NCBI GenBank assembly: GCA_009783565.1
Contig: WRDF01000007.1
Location: forward strand, 32,882 to 89,026
DNA from: Rikenellaceae bacterium
Lineage (GTDB): Bacteria; Bacteroidota; Bacteroidia; Bacteroidales; Rikenellaceae
DNA length: 56,145 bases
Direction: 5' to 3'
Below the pieces are notes generated by a model. That model was not told where the DNA came from and made no database searches. It saw only the letters and a list, made by a program, of their open reading frames with translations. The translations under genes and the position numbers were made by a program. This document shows positions 17,359 through 26,719 of this stretch, piece by piece. The stretch's first letter is position 1. Each line of letters opens with the position of its first letter.

Positions 17359-18294
17359 ATGGATATCGACTTAGTGTATCTCTGGGTGGACGGCAGCGAC
17401 CCCGTGTGGTTGGCGCGGAAAAACGAGTTTCTGAGCGTCGCGCCAGCCGCTACTGGTGATGCGAATTGCAAAGGCCGCTACGAAAATAACGACGAGCTGA
17501 AATATTCGCTGCGCTCGGCTGAAAAGCACCTGCCGTGGATACGGAATATATTTATCGTAACCGACGGTCAGATCCCTGTATGGCTCGATACGTCGAACCC
17601 GAAAGTCCGGATCATCGACCATAAAGAGATACTGCCCGCGGAGGCTTTGCCCTGCTATAACTCAGTAGTTTTAGAATATTTTTTATACCGCATACCAGGC
17701 CTGGCCGAGCATTTTCTCTATGCCAATGACGATATGCTCGTCGGCGCAGACCTTTCGCCCGATTTTTTCTTTGCGCCGGACGGCTATCCGATAGTAAGAC
17801 TGAAACGAAAATGTTGCGGCAGATTAAGCCATCGCCTCAGAATGCGATTTGCGAAGCGCGTAACCGTATATCGGCAGACTATCGACCGCGCCGCAAAATT
17901 GATCGAAAACAAGTTCGGGAAATATCATACGGGGCATCTTCATCACAATATCGACGCATACCGCAAAAGCGACCTGCGCGAAGTCGTGGAAAATGCTTTC
18001 GCACCGGAAATTGCAGCCGTCGTCACGAATCATATCAGAGATATCTCGGACATACAAAGAGTGCTTTTCGCCTACCACGCTTTGGAAACGGGGCGCGGGC
18101 ATCTGAAATATGTGGATAAAAACGAATCGCTCAGAATCAGCCTGCAACGTTCGGATTATATGAAATACATGCGCATTTACCGTCCGAAGCTCTTTTGTCT
18201 TAACGACACTCAGTATACCACAGATGAAGACCGTAAGCGTGTGAGGCCGTTTTTGGAAAGCCTTTTTCCAAAAACGTCGGCATTCGAGAAGTAG
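17359..18294 (+). CDS. Stealth-family sugar-phosphate transferase
   Basis: 311 residues. Stealth conserved region 1 is at the very N-terminus (DIDLVYLWVDGSDPVW), region 2 follows (NDELKYSLRSAEKHLPWIR, then IFIVTDGQIPVWLD, ILPAEALPCYNSVVLEY and EHFLYANDDML), and a region 3-like stretch is near 200-215. Characterised members transfer a hexose-1-phosphate to growing capsule or surface glycan chains through phosphodiester bonds. A second Stealth gene and a GT2 lie opposite, converging on this one with a 12-bp gap. The glycan made is unknown; a capsule, exopolysaccharide or teichoic-like phosphoglycan are all possible. Confidence 0.9.
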   Translation: MDIDLVYLWVDGSDPVWLARKNEFLSVAPAATGDANCKGRYENNDELKYSLRSAEKHLPWIRNIFIVTDGQIPVWLDTSNPKVRIIDHKEILPAEALPCYNSVVLEYFLYRIPGLAEHFLYANDDMLVGADLSPDFFFAPDGYPIVRLKRKCCGRLSHRLRMRFAKRVTVYRQTIDRAAKLIENKFGKYHTGHLHHNIDAYRKSDLREVVENAFAPEIAAVVTNHIRDISDIQRVLFAYHALETGRGHLKYVDKNESLRISLQRSDYMKYMRIYRPKLFCLNDTQYTTDEDRKRVRPFLESLFPKTSAFEK

Positions 18295-18306
18295 CGCACG
18301 CACGCA

Positions 18307-19170
18307 TCAAACCTTAGCGCCTCGCCGCTGCAAAACACAAATCCCGAACAGACGCCATTTAATTTTACTGTTGCCGTAAACGGTTTTTTCAAGCATCGGG
18401 ACGCCCAGAATTTTATATTTGAATCTCTGTGTATGAGCCGGAGCGGTATTCAAATTGTGCCTTTGCGCGAATTCTTTTCTGTAAGAATTCGCTAATTGCC
18501 GATGCTCTTCTCGCTTTTTGACCAATGCGCGGTCCCGCGAATTCATAATAGAATCCGCTCGTTTTTTATAGTAAAATATAGCGCCGGGAGTCGTCACGAT
18601 CTTTCCGGCCACGTGGACTGCCTGTAAAGTAAATGCCACGTCTTCGAGCAATCGTCCAACCTCAAATCGTAATCCTTTTTCCGCCAAAAACGATTTTTTA
18701 TAGAGCCATCGCGGAACATAGCCCATCTGCCCGGAGTTAGTGACCGACATCTTGTCTTCAAGCGTCATAAGCAGCAATCGCTCGGAAAACCTCCATGATA
18801 TGTGCGGTCTTTTTTCGTGTATGAATTCGCAGCACGCCATATCCGCACCGGCAAGCGTAATCGCGCCGATCATCAGGGCGAAAAATTCGAGATTTATCAG
18901 GTCGTCTACATCCATAAAATAGACATAATCGCCCGTCGCGACGTCAAGCCCCCGATTACGGGCGGCAGAAAGCCCGCCGTTCTTCTGACTGATGACCTGT
19001 ACCGGATATTTCTCTGCTATTGTCGCCGAACCATCCGCCGAACCGTCGTTTATAACGATGATTTCCAGATTCTTATACGTCTGGCACAGCATATTTTCGA
19101 TACATTGCGCAACGTACTTCTCGCCATTGTAGACGGGAATTATCACCGATATTCTGCCCTCGCAGTCCAT
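18307..19170 (-). CDS. family 2 glycosyltransferase
   Basis: 287 residues. GT-A fold N-terminus ISVIIPVYNGEKYVAQCI, then LEIIVINDGSADGS and NGGLSAARNRGLDVATGDYVYFMDVDD with the metal-binding DxD-type motif. No transmembrane segment is evident, so it is a cytoplasmic or peripheral transferase. It follows the second Stealth gene by 2 bp on the minus strand and is surely co-transcribed with it. The C-terminus (about 240-287) is divergent. Confidence 0.92.
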   Translation of the reverse strand: MDCEGRISVIIPVYNGEKYVAQCIENMLCQTYKNLEIIVINDGSADGSATIAEKYPVQVISQKNGGLSAARNRGLDVATGDYVYFMDVDDLINLEFFALMIGAITLAGADMACCEFIHEKRPHISWRFSERLLLMTLEDKMSVTNSGQMGYVPRWLYKKSFLAEKGLRFEVGRLLEDVAFTLQAVHVAGKIVTTPGAIFYYKKRADSIMNSRDRALVKKREEHRQLANSYRKEFAQRHNLNTAPAHTQRFKYKILGVPMLEKTVYGNSKIKWRLFGICVLQRRGAKV

Positions 19171-19172
19171 AA

Positions 19173-20165
19173 TTATTTTTCAAAGCCGGATTTCTCAGGC
19201 AGAATACTATCGAAAGCGCCGGTCAGTCCGCGCATCATTTCGTCGAAATTGCGGATATGCGGACTGTCGTTCAGACAGACCAATTTATACTTTTGCTCAC
19301 GGATAGCTTCGATCGCGGCTTTCCAGCGCACCACCAGCGAGAACATCTTCGTGTCGTCGTAGGTGTTATAAGGCACGAAATTCGACTCGCAGATCTGCCA
19401 CGTCTTAAAAAGCTCCAACGAAAGGTCTTGCCCCGTGCGGAATCGGTTGGCCGACATTCGCGTAAGTTCCTCACCGGCATAGTCCCACACCTGATCGAAA
19501 GTCGTTCTCAGATATGGTTGCGCATTGTGGGGCGTGCGCAGGCAGGTGAATTTTTTATAACCGCGCAATAGCTTGGTCAGCCGCAGTCTTTTGCCGTACC
19601 CCGCGAAAAACCACTTATCGTAATCGCGCGCCATCACCTCGCGCTTGTCGAAACGACTGTTTATCACGCGGATATTGTTCCGCAGCATTTGATTCCACAG
19701 CCCCGTCCCCGCGTTAATGCGGAACGCGGCGATGTCGCACGGCAAACCGTCCTGAAAAAACCGCTCGATCAGCGTATCGTCGATCAGGAAAAAGTCGTCG
19801 TTGAAATAAACAAAATGCTCCGACAGTCCCGCAATCCTGTGCATGTATATCTCGATGACGTTCGAGTTGAAGCACGGCAGGAATTCCGCCGGCATATAAT
19901 CTTTGTGATCGACGAGGTTCAGTTTCGGGTGATCGGCGTTAAGCCATTCCGGCTTTTGTCCGCAGGTCACGAAATGCACCTTGCGCACCCACGGTGCGAA
20001 TTTCTCCACGCCGCGAAACCAGTATTTCAGCAAACCGTAGTCGCGAAACCGTGCCTCGGTTGTCTCATTCTTCGAGTTGTCGATGATGCCTTTATGCTCT
20101 GCGAATGTTTTTCTCCACTCCGGATCGTTCATATCGACCCACGTGACTACGAAATCTATTTCCAT
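19173..20165 (-). CDS. Stealth-family sugar-phosphate transferase
   Basis: 330 residues. Stealth region 1 MEIDFVVTWVDMNDPEW starts the protein; region 2 shows RFRDYGLLKYWFRGVEKFAPW, VHFVTCGQKPEWLN, DYMPAEFLPCFNSNVIE and EHFVYFNDDFFLI; region 3-like residues (TPHNAQPYLR) come at about 220. It is clearly related to the gene at 17359 but strongly diverged, so a recent duplication is unlikely. Stealth region 4 may be present near the C-terminus (VCLNDSPHI). It sits directly upstream of the GT2 gene. Confidence 0.9.
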   Translation of the reverse strand: MEIDFVVTWVDMNDPEWRKTFAEHKGIIDNSKNETTEARFRDYGLLKYWFRGVEKFAPWVRKVHFVTCGQKPEWLNADHPKLNLVDHKDYMPAEFLPCFNSNVIEIYMHRIAGLSEHFVYFNDDFFLIDDTLIERFFQDGLPCDIAAFRINAGTGLWNQMLRNNIRVINSRFDKREVMARDYDKWFFAGYGKRLRLTKLLRGYKKFTCLRTPHNAQPYLRTTFDQVWDYAGEELTRMSANRFRTGQDLSLELFKTWQICESNFVPYNTYDDTKMFSLVVRWKAAIEAIREQKYKLVCLNDSPHIRNFDEMMRGLTGAFDSILPEKSGFEK

Positions 20166-20218
20166 ATCGTTTTATGGTTAGTCACACAAAGATAGTGTTT
20201 TTGTTTACACAAAACAAC

Positions 20219-20248
20219 GAAAGGCCGCCCCTAAAAGAGCAGCCTTTC
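20219..20248 (-). terminator. terminator of galK
   Basis: Read on the minus strand, GAAAGGCTGC pairs with GCGGCCTTTC (ten pairs, one G-U) and is followed by GTTGTTTTG. It lies 17 bp beyond the galK stop. Confidence 0.7.
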
Positions 20249-20264
20249 ATAATGCATGGGCGTG

Positions 20265-21413
20265 TTATGCCAGCTTGCGTGCGCCGTCGCGGATCACGAC
20301 GTCGTAGACTTTGGCATCAATGCCGAATTTCGCTTTATAGGCCGCCGTTGCGCGCGCCACGAATGCGTCGTGGAGTTCATCGCGCACCAGATTTATGGTG
20401 CATCCGCCGAAACCGCCGCCCATCACGCGCGAACCCGTTACGCCGCTCTCGCGCGCCACGTCGTTCAGAAAATCGAGCTCCGGACAGCTCACCGCGTACT
20501 TTTTGCTAAGCCCCGCGTGGGTTTCGTACATCAACCGCCCGACTGTCTCATAGTCGTCGCGCTCCATCGCCGTGCAGGCATCCAGCAGACGCTGGATCTC
20601 CTCGATGACGAATTCGGCGCGCATATAGTCGGTAGCATCGACCTCCGCGCGCACTTCTTCCAGCATATGGAGATTGGCATCACGCAGCAGCCGCACCTGC
20701 GGATGACGCATGGCGATAGCCGCCACTACCTGTTCACACGACGCGCGGCGCTGGTTATATTCGCCGCCTGCAAGGTTGTGCGTCACCATCGTGTTGAGCA
20801 GCACAAGGCGATAGCCCTCGGGGTTGAACGGCACATACTCGAATTCCAGTGAGCGGCAGTCGAGACGCATCAGATGTTCCTCCTTGCCGAGGCACGATGC
20901 GAACTGGTCCATGATGCCGCACATTACGCCTACATAGTTATGCTCGGTCGCCTGGCCTATCAGCGCTATTTCGAAACGCTCGAAACCCAGCCCGTAAATG
21001 TCGTTCAGCGCGAATCCGAAACAGCTTTCCAGCGCCGCCGATGACGACATTCCCGCGCCCAGCGGCACGTCGCCCGCGAAAACCGTATCGAAACCCTGCA
21101 CCGGCTTACCGCGTTTGGCCATCTCGCGGCAAACGCCGAAAATGTAGCACGTCCACTGCTGCGCAGGCTTGTCCGCCTCTTCGAGGCCGAACTCCGCCGA
21201 TTCGCCGAGGTCGAGCGCGTATGCGCGCACACGGCCGGTCCCGTTGGGCTTGATCTCGCAATACATGGCCTTGTCGATCGCTCCCGGCAGTACGAAACCG
21301 CCGTTATAATCGGTATGTTCGCCGATAAGATTTACACGGCCCGGAGAAGTATATACCGCTCCTGCCCCCCCGTAAAGTTCGGCGAATTTTTCTCTGATTT
21401 TCTTTACATCCAT
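20265..21413 (-). CDS. galK: galactokinase
   Basis: GHMP-family kinase of 382 residues that phosphorylates galactose at C1. Substrate signature GRVNLIGEHTDYNGGFVLP near residue 27, ATP-loop GDVPLGAGMSSSAALE near 120, and the C-terminal GHMP motif GSRVMGGGFGGCTINLV. ATG 21413 (MDVKKIREKF) is chosen over a start 39 bp upstream, which would add residues encoded by the border of a palindromic element. Last gene of the minus-strand gal group, with a MITE-like repeat in the 134-bp gap to the transporter. Confidence 0.95.
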   Translation of the reverse strand: MDVKKIREKFAELYGGAGAVYTSPGRVNLIGEHTDYNGGFVLPGAIDKAMYCEIKPNGTGRVRAYALDLGESAEFGLEEADKPAQQWTCYIFGVCREMAKRGKPVQGFDTVFAGDVPLGAGMSSSAALESCFGFALNDIYGLGFERFEIALIGQATEHNYVGVMCGIMDQFASCLGKEEHLMRLDCRSLEFEYVPFNPEGYRLVLLNTMVTHNLAGGEYNQRRASCEQVVAAIAMRHPQVRLLRDANLHMLEEVRAEVDATDYMRAEFVIEEIQRLLDACTAMERDDYETVGRLMYETHAGLSKKYAVSCPELDFLNDVARESGVTGSRVMGGGFGGCTINLVRDELHDAFVARATAAYKAKFGIDAKVYDVVIRDGARKLA

Positions 21414-21430
21414 AATATTTTGAATAATTA

Positions 21431-21543
21431 TGTCATCCCGAACGCTCCGCAAGGAGCGGAGGGATCTATCGCTAGTCTGTCTTTGAATTTATAAACTCGC
21501 GATAGATCCCTCGTCGGCGCTACGCGCCTCGCTCGGGATGACA
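21431..21543. mobile_element. MITE-like palindromic element A1 between transporter and galK
   Basis: 113 bp with ends TGTCATCCCGA and TCGGGATGACA, and inner arms GAGGGATCTATCG / CGATAGATCCCTC around an asymmetric core containing GTCTGTCTTTGAATTTATAA. A second copy with the same core is at 53739-53845. It has no coding capacity. In the gal transcript it would form a long hairpin upstream of galK. Confidence 0.8.
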
Positions 21544-21547
21544 GTTA

Positions 21548-22858
21548 TTATTTAACTGGTATATCCTTATTGACGTTCTTGCTGCCAGCCAGAGCATAAT
21601 AGAGCAGGTAGACCAGACCCGCAACGACAACCCAGTAGCTCACGAGATAGCTGCCCGAGATGTCTACGATACCGTTCTGCAACAGAGGCAGGATGCCACC
21701 ACCACACACGAATACCATGAAATATCCCGACGCTTTTTCGGTGAATTTACCCAGCCCTTCAACTGCGAGGTTGAAAATGCCTCCCCACATCACCGACGTA
21801 CACAACCCGCACAGAACCAGCAGCGCAGCGTTAATGGGCACTTGCGTAAATCCGAACAGCGAACCGCCGCCGCCCTTGAATACGGGCATATTCACGGCGA
21901 TAGACGGCGAAAGGAACATGGCGAGGAACACCAGCAGCAGCCCCAGCGTAGATACGCCGATAAGCATCTTCTTGGCCGATACCTTGCGTGCAATGATCGC
22001 GCCCGTCAGACGGCCGATAAGCATCAGAAACCAATACGTTCCCGCCACTGATGCCGCAATGGCTTCGGGAGTTCCGCCCGTGAACATTTTCATCACACCC
22101 GTATCGTTCTGCAACCATTTGTTCAACACGTTGGGAATACCCACTTCGATGCCGACATAGATAAATACGGCCACTGCGCCCAGCACGAAATGGCGGAACG
22201 ACAGTGCGCTGTATTTCGACCGCTCGCCGGTCTCGGCAATACCCTTTGCCACGTATGCTTTCTCCGGAATTTTCGCGATAGCTATGACTATAAACGCCAG
22301 CGCAAAGATGCCCAGCGCCGTGTACATCAACGGCAGTACGTCGCTGATGCGCGCCTGCGTAATGTTCGGAATCAGAATACCCGTAATGATGATCACCGAC
22401 GTTCCGGCCAGCGAGTTGAAAGACCCGCCTATTTGAATCAGCTGGTTACCGCGATTGCCCCCGCCGCCCAGATTATTCAGCATCGGGTTCACCACCGTGT
22501 TCAGCATACACATCGAAAAACCCGCCACGAATGCGCCCAACAGATAGACGATCATCGCCGACGAGTTGCCGATACTGCCTGAGAAGGTCTGGATGCCCAC
22601 GCCGAGAAGACCTACGGCTATGGCCGCCAGCGCCGTGCGCTTATACCCCCAGCGGTCGAGCATGATCCCGGCCGGGATACCCATAACGGCATAAGCGATA
22701 AAGTTGGCGAAAACGCCGAGCGCGCCGACCCAGTTGGCCACCGTGAACTGGTGTTTCAGAATATCGCCCATCGGCGATGCGAGGTTGGTCACGAATGAGA
22801 TCATCCCGAACAGGAAGATCATCATAATAATCGGGACAATGTTTCTTGATTTTGTCAT
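21548..22858 (-). CDS. FucP/GluP-type MFS sugar:H+ symporter
   Basis: 436 residues with about 12 hydrophobic helices. The N-terminus (FLFGMISFVTNLASPMGDILK) and the loop PAGIMLDRWGYKRTALAAI are typical of the fucose/glucose-galactose branch of the major facilitator superfamily. Its position between galM and galK points to galactose as substrate. That specificity is inferred from context, not from residues. Confidence 0.9.
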   Translation of the reverse strand: MTKSRNIVPIIMMIFLFGMISFVTNLASPMGDILKHQFTVANWVGALGVFANFIAYAVMGIPAGIMLDRWGYKRTALAAIAVGLLGVGIQTFSGSIGNSSAMIVYLLGAFVAGFSMCMLNTVVNPMLNNLGGGGNRGNQLIQIGGSFNSLAGTSVIIITGILIPNITQARISDVLPLMYTALGIFALAFIVIAIAKIPEKAYVAKGIAETGERSKYSALSFRHFVLGAVAVFIYVGIEVGIPNVLNKWLQNDTGVMKMFTGGTPEAIAASVAGTYWFLMLIGRLTGAIIARKVSAKKMLIGVSTLGLLLVFLAMFLSPSIAVNMPVFKGGGGSLFGFTQVPINAALLVLCGLCTSVMWGGIFNLAVEGLGKFTEKASGYFMVFVCGGGILPLLQNGIVDISGSYLVSYWVVVAGLVYLLYYALAGSKNVNKDIPVK

Positions 22859-22940
22859 TGTGCGTAGTGTTTAGTTATTTTCATGTTTGTTTATTATTTG
22901 TTTTGTCATTGCGGCCTTCGAGCCGCAATCTCATATCAAT

Positions 22941-23030
22941 CGTCATTGCGAGCCTTAAAGGCAAAGCAATCCAGAGTTTTGAATGTCTTTTTTCTGGATT
23001 GCTTCGGGCTTGACAACCCTCGCAATGACG
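22941..23030. mobile_element. MITE-like palindromic element C between galM and transporter
   Basis: 90 bp with terminal inverted repeats CGTCATTGCGAG / CTCGCAATGACG and inner arms GCAATCCAGA / TCTGGATTGC. The CGTCATTGCGAG...GCAATCC type is a palindromic repeat seen widely in bacterial genomes. A partial related stretch (TCATTGCGG...CCGCAAT) precedes it at 22905-22928. It ends seven bases beyond the galM stop. Confidence 0.8.
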
Positions 23031-23036
23031 ACTGTG

Positions 23037-24083
23037 TTACGTTCTAAACGAAAACACTATCTTCTCCCCGTAGGTTTCGCCCGGGTCGAGCCGCTGCGAC
23101 GGGAACGCGGGTTGATTCGGAGCGTCGGGCGTACCCTGGCACTCTATGGCCACCCCGTCGCGATTCCTGTACTCATATCCGCTTTTCGATACCGGACACC
23201 CCAGCAACCAGTTGCCCGCATAAACCTGCACGGCGGGCTGGGTCGAATAAACCTCCAACCGCCGTTCCGAAACGGGGTCTTCCAGCACCGCGATTTTTCT
23301 CAAACCCTCGCCGTCGGGAATCCAGCAATGGTCATATCCATGCCCGATGCGCAGAGGCTCATACTCCGCACCGATGTCGCGACCGAGAGGTTTCGCCGCC
23401 GTGAAATCCATCGGTGTGCCCGCGACCGGAGCAAACTCGCCTGTCGGAATCTGTGCCTCTGTCGTCGGCAGCCATCGCGACGCATAGAGCGTGAGGTTAT
23501 GCCCTAACACCGTCCCCGCATCATGCCCCGCAAGGTTGAAATATGCGTGATTGGTGAGATTTACCACCGTCGGAGCATCGGTCGAGGCCGTGTAGATAAT
23601 CTCCAAATCGCATTCGTCACTCCATCGGTATGTCGCCTCGACGTGCAACGTACCCGGATAACCCGCGTCGCCGTCGGGCGAAATAAGCGTAAAAATTACC
23701 ATATCATCCTCCACGCGCGACCCCCATACCTTATTCCCGAACCCTTCGGGACCGCCGTGCAGGCTGAAATTATCCTTCCCGCGCGGAGGCAAGTGATACT
23801 CCCGCCCATCGAGCGTGAACCGCGCACCATCGATGCGGTTGGCATACCGCCCTACGGTTTTGCCCATTGCCGGGTCGTCATGGAAGTAGTCGTCCGCGTC
23901 ACGGTAGCCTAACGCCACATCGGCCATACGGCCGTTTTTGTCGGGCACGGTCACGCTCACTATCGCCGCTCCGATATCCGTAAGCACGACTTGTGCTCCG
24001 GTAGCGTTGGTCATGGTATAGAATTTCAACTTTCCGCCGGGCGCTTTCTTAGAGTGCACTTCGGTCATCACTATTCTGCTCAT
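23037..24083 (-). CDS. galM: aldose 1-epimerase (mutarotase)
   Basis: 348 residues. Interconverts alpha and beta anomers of galactose so that GalK can use them. The family fold is recognised by NRIDGARFTLDGREYHLPPR, the SLHGGPEGFGNKVWG motif, VVNLTNHAYFNLAGH with the catalytic-region His, and the C-terminal AVQVYAGNWL and IECQGTPDAPNQP, whose Glu corresponds to the catalytic base region. First gene of the galM-transporter-galK group; the upstream 77 bp are AT-rich. Confidence 0.95.
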   Translation of the reverse strand: MSRIVMTEVHSKKAPGGKLKFYTMTNATGAQVVLTDIGAAIVSVTVPDKNGRMADVALGYRDADDYFHDDPAMGKTVGRYANRIDGARFTLDGREYHLPPRGKDNFSLHGGPEGFGNKVWGSRVEDDMVIFTLISPDGDAGYPGTLHVEATYRWSDECDLEIIYTASTDAPTVVNLTNHAYFNLAGHDAGTVLGHNLTLYASRWLPTTEAQIPTGEFAPVAGTPMDFTAAKPLGRDIGAEYEPLRIGHGYDHCWIPDGEGLRKIAVLEDPVSERRLEVYSTQPAVQVYAGNWLLGCPVSKSGYEYRNRDGVAIECQGTPDAPNQPAFPSQRLDPGETYGEKIVFSFRT

Positions 24084-24160
24084 AAATATTTCATGTTTTG
24101 AACGGGGATAAAAATATTACCTTTTTTCGGTTCTGCAAAATTTTATATACTAAAAAGTTC

Positions 24161-25261
24161 TTACGCCCGCTCATACATCTTTCCGGGAAGTACGCGGATC
24201 AGCCGCTCGAATTCGAGTTCCAGAATGATAGCCGCCAATTCGGGCGGCGTGAGGCCCGTTATCTCCGCCAGGCCGTCGATCGACACCGCTTCGCCGTCGG
24301 GCAGGCATGCGAAAAGCCCCGCTGCGTCGCGGCTCAACGACGACAGATCGCGCTCATTCGTCTTCGCTGCATTCGTCTCGAAATCCCAATCCATCTCGCG
24401 CAGAACGTCCGCTCCGCTGCAAATCATCCGTGCCCGTTGGCTGCGGATCAATTCGTTCGTCCCCTCCGAGCATGTGTCGCCCACCCTGCCGGGCACGGCC
24501 ATCACACAGCGGTTGTAGCCGTCGGCCATGTTGGCCGTGATGATCGACCCGCCTTTCAATGCCGATTCCACGATCACCGTTCCCGCACTCATTCCGGCGA
24601 TTATGCGGTTGCGCGGCACGAATGTCACGCCCTTGTGCTTTGCGGCAGAATGGTATTCGGACAGTATACCGCCACCGCGCCGGATCATTTCCTCCGCAAG
24701 GGAGGCGTGCTGTGCGGGGTATATCTCCGTGAGCGGGCCTGCCAGCACGCCTACGGTGGTAAGTCCTGCGGCAAGCGCGGCACGGTGGCACGCACCATCC
24801 ACACCGAACGCCAATCCGCTGACTATCACGCAGTCGGGCGCGAGCGGCGCAATTTCTCCGACCAGCCGGTCGCACACCTTATGCCCGTAAGCCGTAATCC
24901 GTCGTGTGCCGACCATCGAAAGCATCCGCCGCGCGCCTAATGCCGACAACTCGCCGCGATAATAGAGCACGTGCGGATAGTCGGGGCACTCGCTGAGCAA
25001 GCCCGGATAGTTTTCCGACGTGGAGGCTATCGGCACGACCCCGTTGCGCTCGCAGAACCTCAGCTCGCGCTCGGCGGCTGCGTGAAAAGATTTGCGCACG
25101 ATAGCCCGCGCAATGTCGTCCCGTAACTCGGCGCGCCCGGTCAGCTCGGCCTGTGATGCGGCGAAGATCGCTTCTGCCGTTCCGAAGTGCTGCAACAGAT
25201 GCACGGCCGTGCGTGGCCCGACCTGCGGGAGCATCGTAAGCGCTATATCGTCAATTATCAT
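24161..25261 (-). CDS. dprA: DNA-processing protein DprA
   Basis: 366 residues. Single-strand DNA-binding RecA loader used in natural transformation and recombination. An N-terminal helix-hairpin-helix/SAM-like region (TMLPQVGPRTAVHLLQ), a Rossmann-fold core (MLSMVGTRRITAYGHKV, SGLAFGVDGACHRAAL, PRNRIIAGMSAGTVIVES, AVPGRVGDTCSEGTNELI) and a C-terminal winged-helix region are present. The first 70 bp of the gene and its upstream region are duplicated 1.53 kb away (26720-26828), on the far side of an inserted lipoprotein gene, so the promoter region may have been rearranged. Confidence 0.95.
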   Translation of the reverse strand: MIIDDIALTMLPQVGPRTAVHLLQHFGTAEAIFAASQAELTGRAELRDDIARAIVRKSFHAAAERELRFCERNGVVPIASTSENYPGLLSECPDYPHVLYYRGELSALGARRMLSMVGTRRITAYGHKVCDRLVGEIAPLAPDCVIVSGLAFGVDGACHRAALAAGLTTVGVLAGPLTEIYPAQHASLAEEMIRRGGGILSEYHSAAKHKGVTFVPRNRIIAGMSAGTVIVESALKGGSIITANMADGYNRCVMAVPGRVGDTCSEGTNELIRSQRARMICSGADVLREMDWDFETNAAKTNERDLSSLSRDAAGLFACLPDGEAVSIDGLAEITGLTPPELAAIILELEFERLIRVLPGKMYERA

Positions 25262-25300
25262 GCGATGTGAATATTGGCGTAAACTTAAAGATTATTTCTT
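25192..25300 (-). repeat. direct repeat, copy at the intact dprA 5' end
   Basis: About 109 bp covering codons 1-24 of dprA and 39 bp upstream. Repeated in the same orientation at 26720-26828 with about five differences. The pair borders the Ig-like/GLUG lipoprotein gene. Confidence 0.85.
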
Positions 25301-25313
25301 TCGAGGTCAGCAC

Positions 25314-26681
25314 TTACTCCCATTTCAGCCTGGGATAAGCTGTGCCTTCCTGAATTGTCCAGACGGTGGTAAAATCCCAATCGAGAGCCTCATAAGTCAT
25401 CCTTTTTTTAGCGTCATCAAGGTTAATACCCGTACCGTCGAGAAGGCTGTCAGTGGTTACGCTGCCCAGAACCTCCATGTCATTTCGTGCCACATTGCCT
25501 GAAAGGATGCCGGTGCTGAAGCCTGCAACGCGCCCAAAATCTGTACTTGTACTGCCTGAGTAACGCTCCACACTTGAATTAAGCGCGACGCAATCAGCCA
25601 CATTACCGGTACTGCCGTTAATCCATCCCACTATGCCGCCAACCCTGTCATTGCCGCTTACCGTACCTGTGGCATAGCATTTTGTAATGCTGTTCGTAAG
25701 AGCAGTTATGCCTACCACACCACCGATACGACCATTGCCGCTGACCGCGCCGGTGGTATAGCAATTGGTCAGGATACCGGCATTATAGCCTGCCACACCG
25801 CCTACATTCAGATTGCCGTTAACCGTAGCCGTAACGTAACAACTGCTCACGTTGCTGTTGGTGCCTGTCACGCCTGTAATGCCGCCAGTATTGTTACCTC
25901 CGCTGACTATACCCGTGACATAACAGTTCTCTATTACGCTTACTGCACCGGTAGTACCCACCAAGCCGCCGGTATTTTGCCCGCCGTTAATATTTGCATT
26001 CACAATACCCAGATTTTTTATCGTCCCGCCGTCTATCCGGCCAAAAAGACCGGTATAGGCAAGAGTATTGTCGTTTATCATCAGTCCGCTGACTTTATGG
26101 CCATCTCCGTCAAAATAAGCCCTGAAACGACTTTCGTCATTACGCCTTATAGGCACCCAGCCCGTGCCGGTGTTATAGGGCGCAACATTCAAATCAATGT
26201 CGGCGATCAACTTGTAATACACATTCACGTTTGCCCAAATCTCATGGGTGGCCGGATTATTTACCAATTCAGCCAGCGTTGCCAATTGCTTAGCTGTGCC
26301 GATTTGATAGGCTGTCGCTTCGGTCATGCCGTCTCCAATAAAAAACACAACGGTCACGGTACAGCTTGCAGCGTAGTTACCATCCTCTGTTTCAACGGTA
26401 ATAATGGCCGTGCCGGGAGCTACTGCGGTAACAAGTCCATCCTCCACTGTGGCTACGTCATCATCATCACTACTCCAAGTTACGTTCGAGTTGGTGGCAT
26501 TGGCGGGATACAGGATCGCTTCAAGCACTTCGGTATCACTGACGATGAGGGTAGCCGAACTCTTATTGAGCGTCACTTCGTTCACGAACGTTTTCTTATT
26601 GACATTCTCTTTCTTACAGGCCGAAAATGCGATCGTCATTACCACGGTGGCTGCTGCAATTAAAAACAGATTGGTTTTCAT
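25314..26681 (-). CDS. Ig-like (BIG2) and GLUG-repeat lipoprotein
   Basis: 455 residues. Lipoprotein signal with lipobox FSAC (Cys near residue 21), then a bacterial Ig-like BIG2-type domain (about 35-110: LNKSSATLIVSDTEVLEA and AVAPGTAIITVETEDG), then a beta-helical region with at least five GLUG-type turns (NTGGLVG, NTGGITG, NVGGVAG, RIGGVVG, RVGGIVG; about 215-370), and a short C-terminal tail ending YPRLKWE. GLUG domains occur in surface proteins of gut bacteria; no enzymatic site is visible. Likely surface-exposed, perhaps adhesive. It lies in a cassette between two copies of the dprA 5' end, so it appears to be an acquired insert. Confidence 0.85.
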   Translation of the reverse strand: MKTNLFLIAAATVVMTIAFSACKKENVNKKTFVNEVTLNKSSATLIVSDTEVLEAILYPANATNSNVTWSSDDDDVATVEDGLVTAVAPGTAIITVETEDGNYAASCTVTVVFFIGDGMTEATAYQIGTAKQLATLAELVNNPATHEIWANVNVYYKLIADIDLNVAPYNTGTGWVPIRRNDESRFRAYFDGDGHKVSGLMINDNTLAYTGLFGRIDGGTIKNLGIVNANINGGQNTGGLVGTTGAVSVIENCYVTGIVSGGNNTGGITGVTGTNSNVSSCYVTATVNGNLNVGGVAGYNAGILTNCYTTGAVSGNGRIGGVVGITALTNSITKCYATGTVSGNDRVGGIVGWINGSTGNVADCVALNSSVERYSGSTSTDFGRVAGFSTGILSGNVARNDMEVLGSVTTDSLLDGTGINLDDAKKRMTYEALDWDFTTVWTIQEGTAYPRLKWE

Positions 26682-26719
26682 TTGAATTGATATTTTTTAC
26701 AAAAAAAGCAAATCCTAAC

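Noticed and set aside
25600..26060. CRISPR-like repetition
   Set aside because: The near-repeats are GLUG codon repeats within an open frame, of uneven spacing and without spacers.
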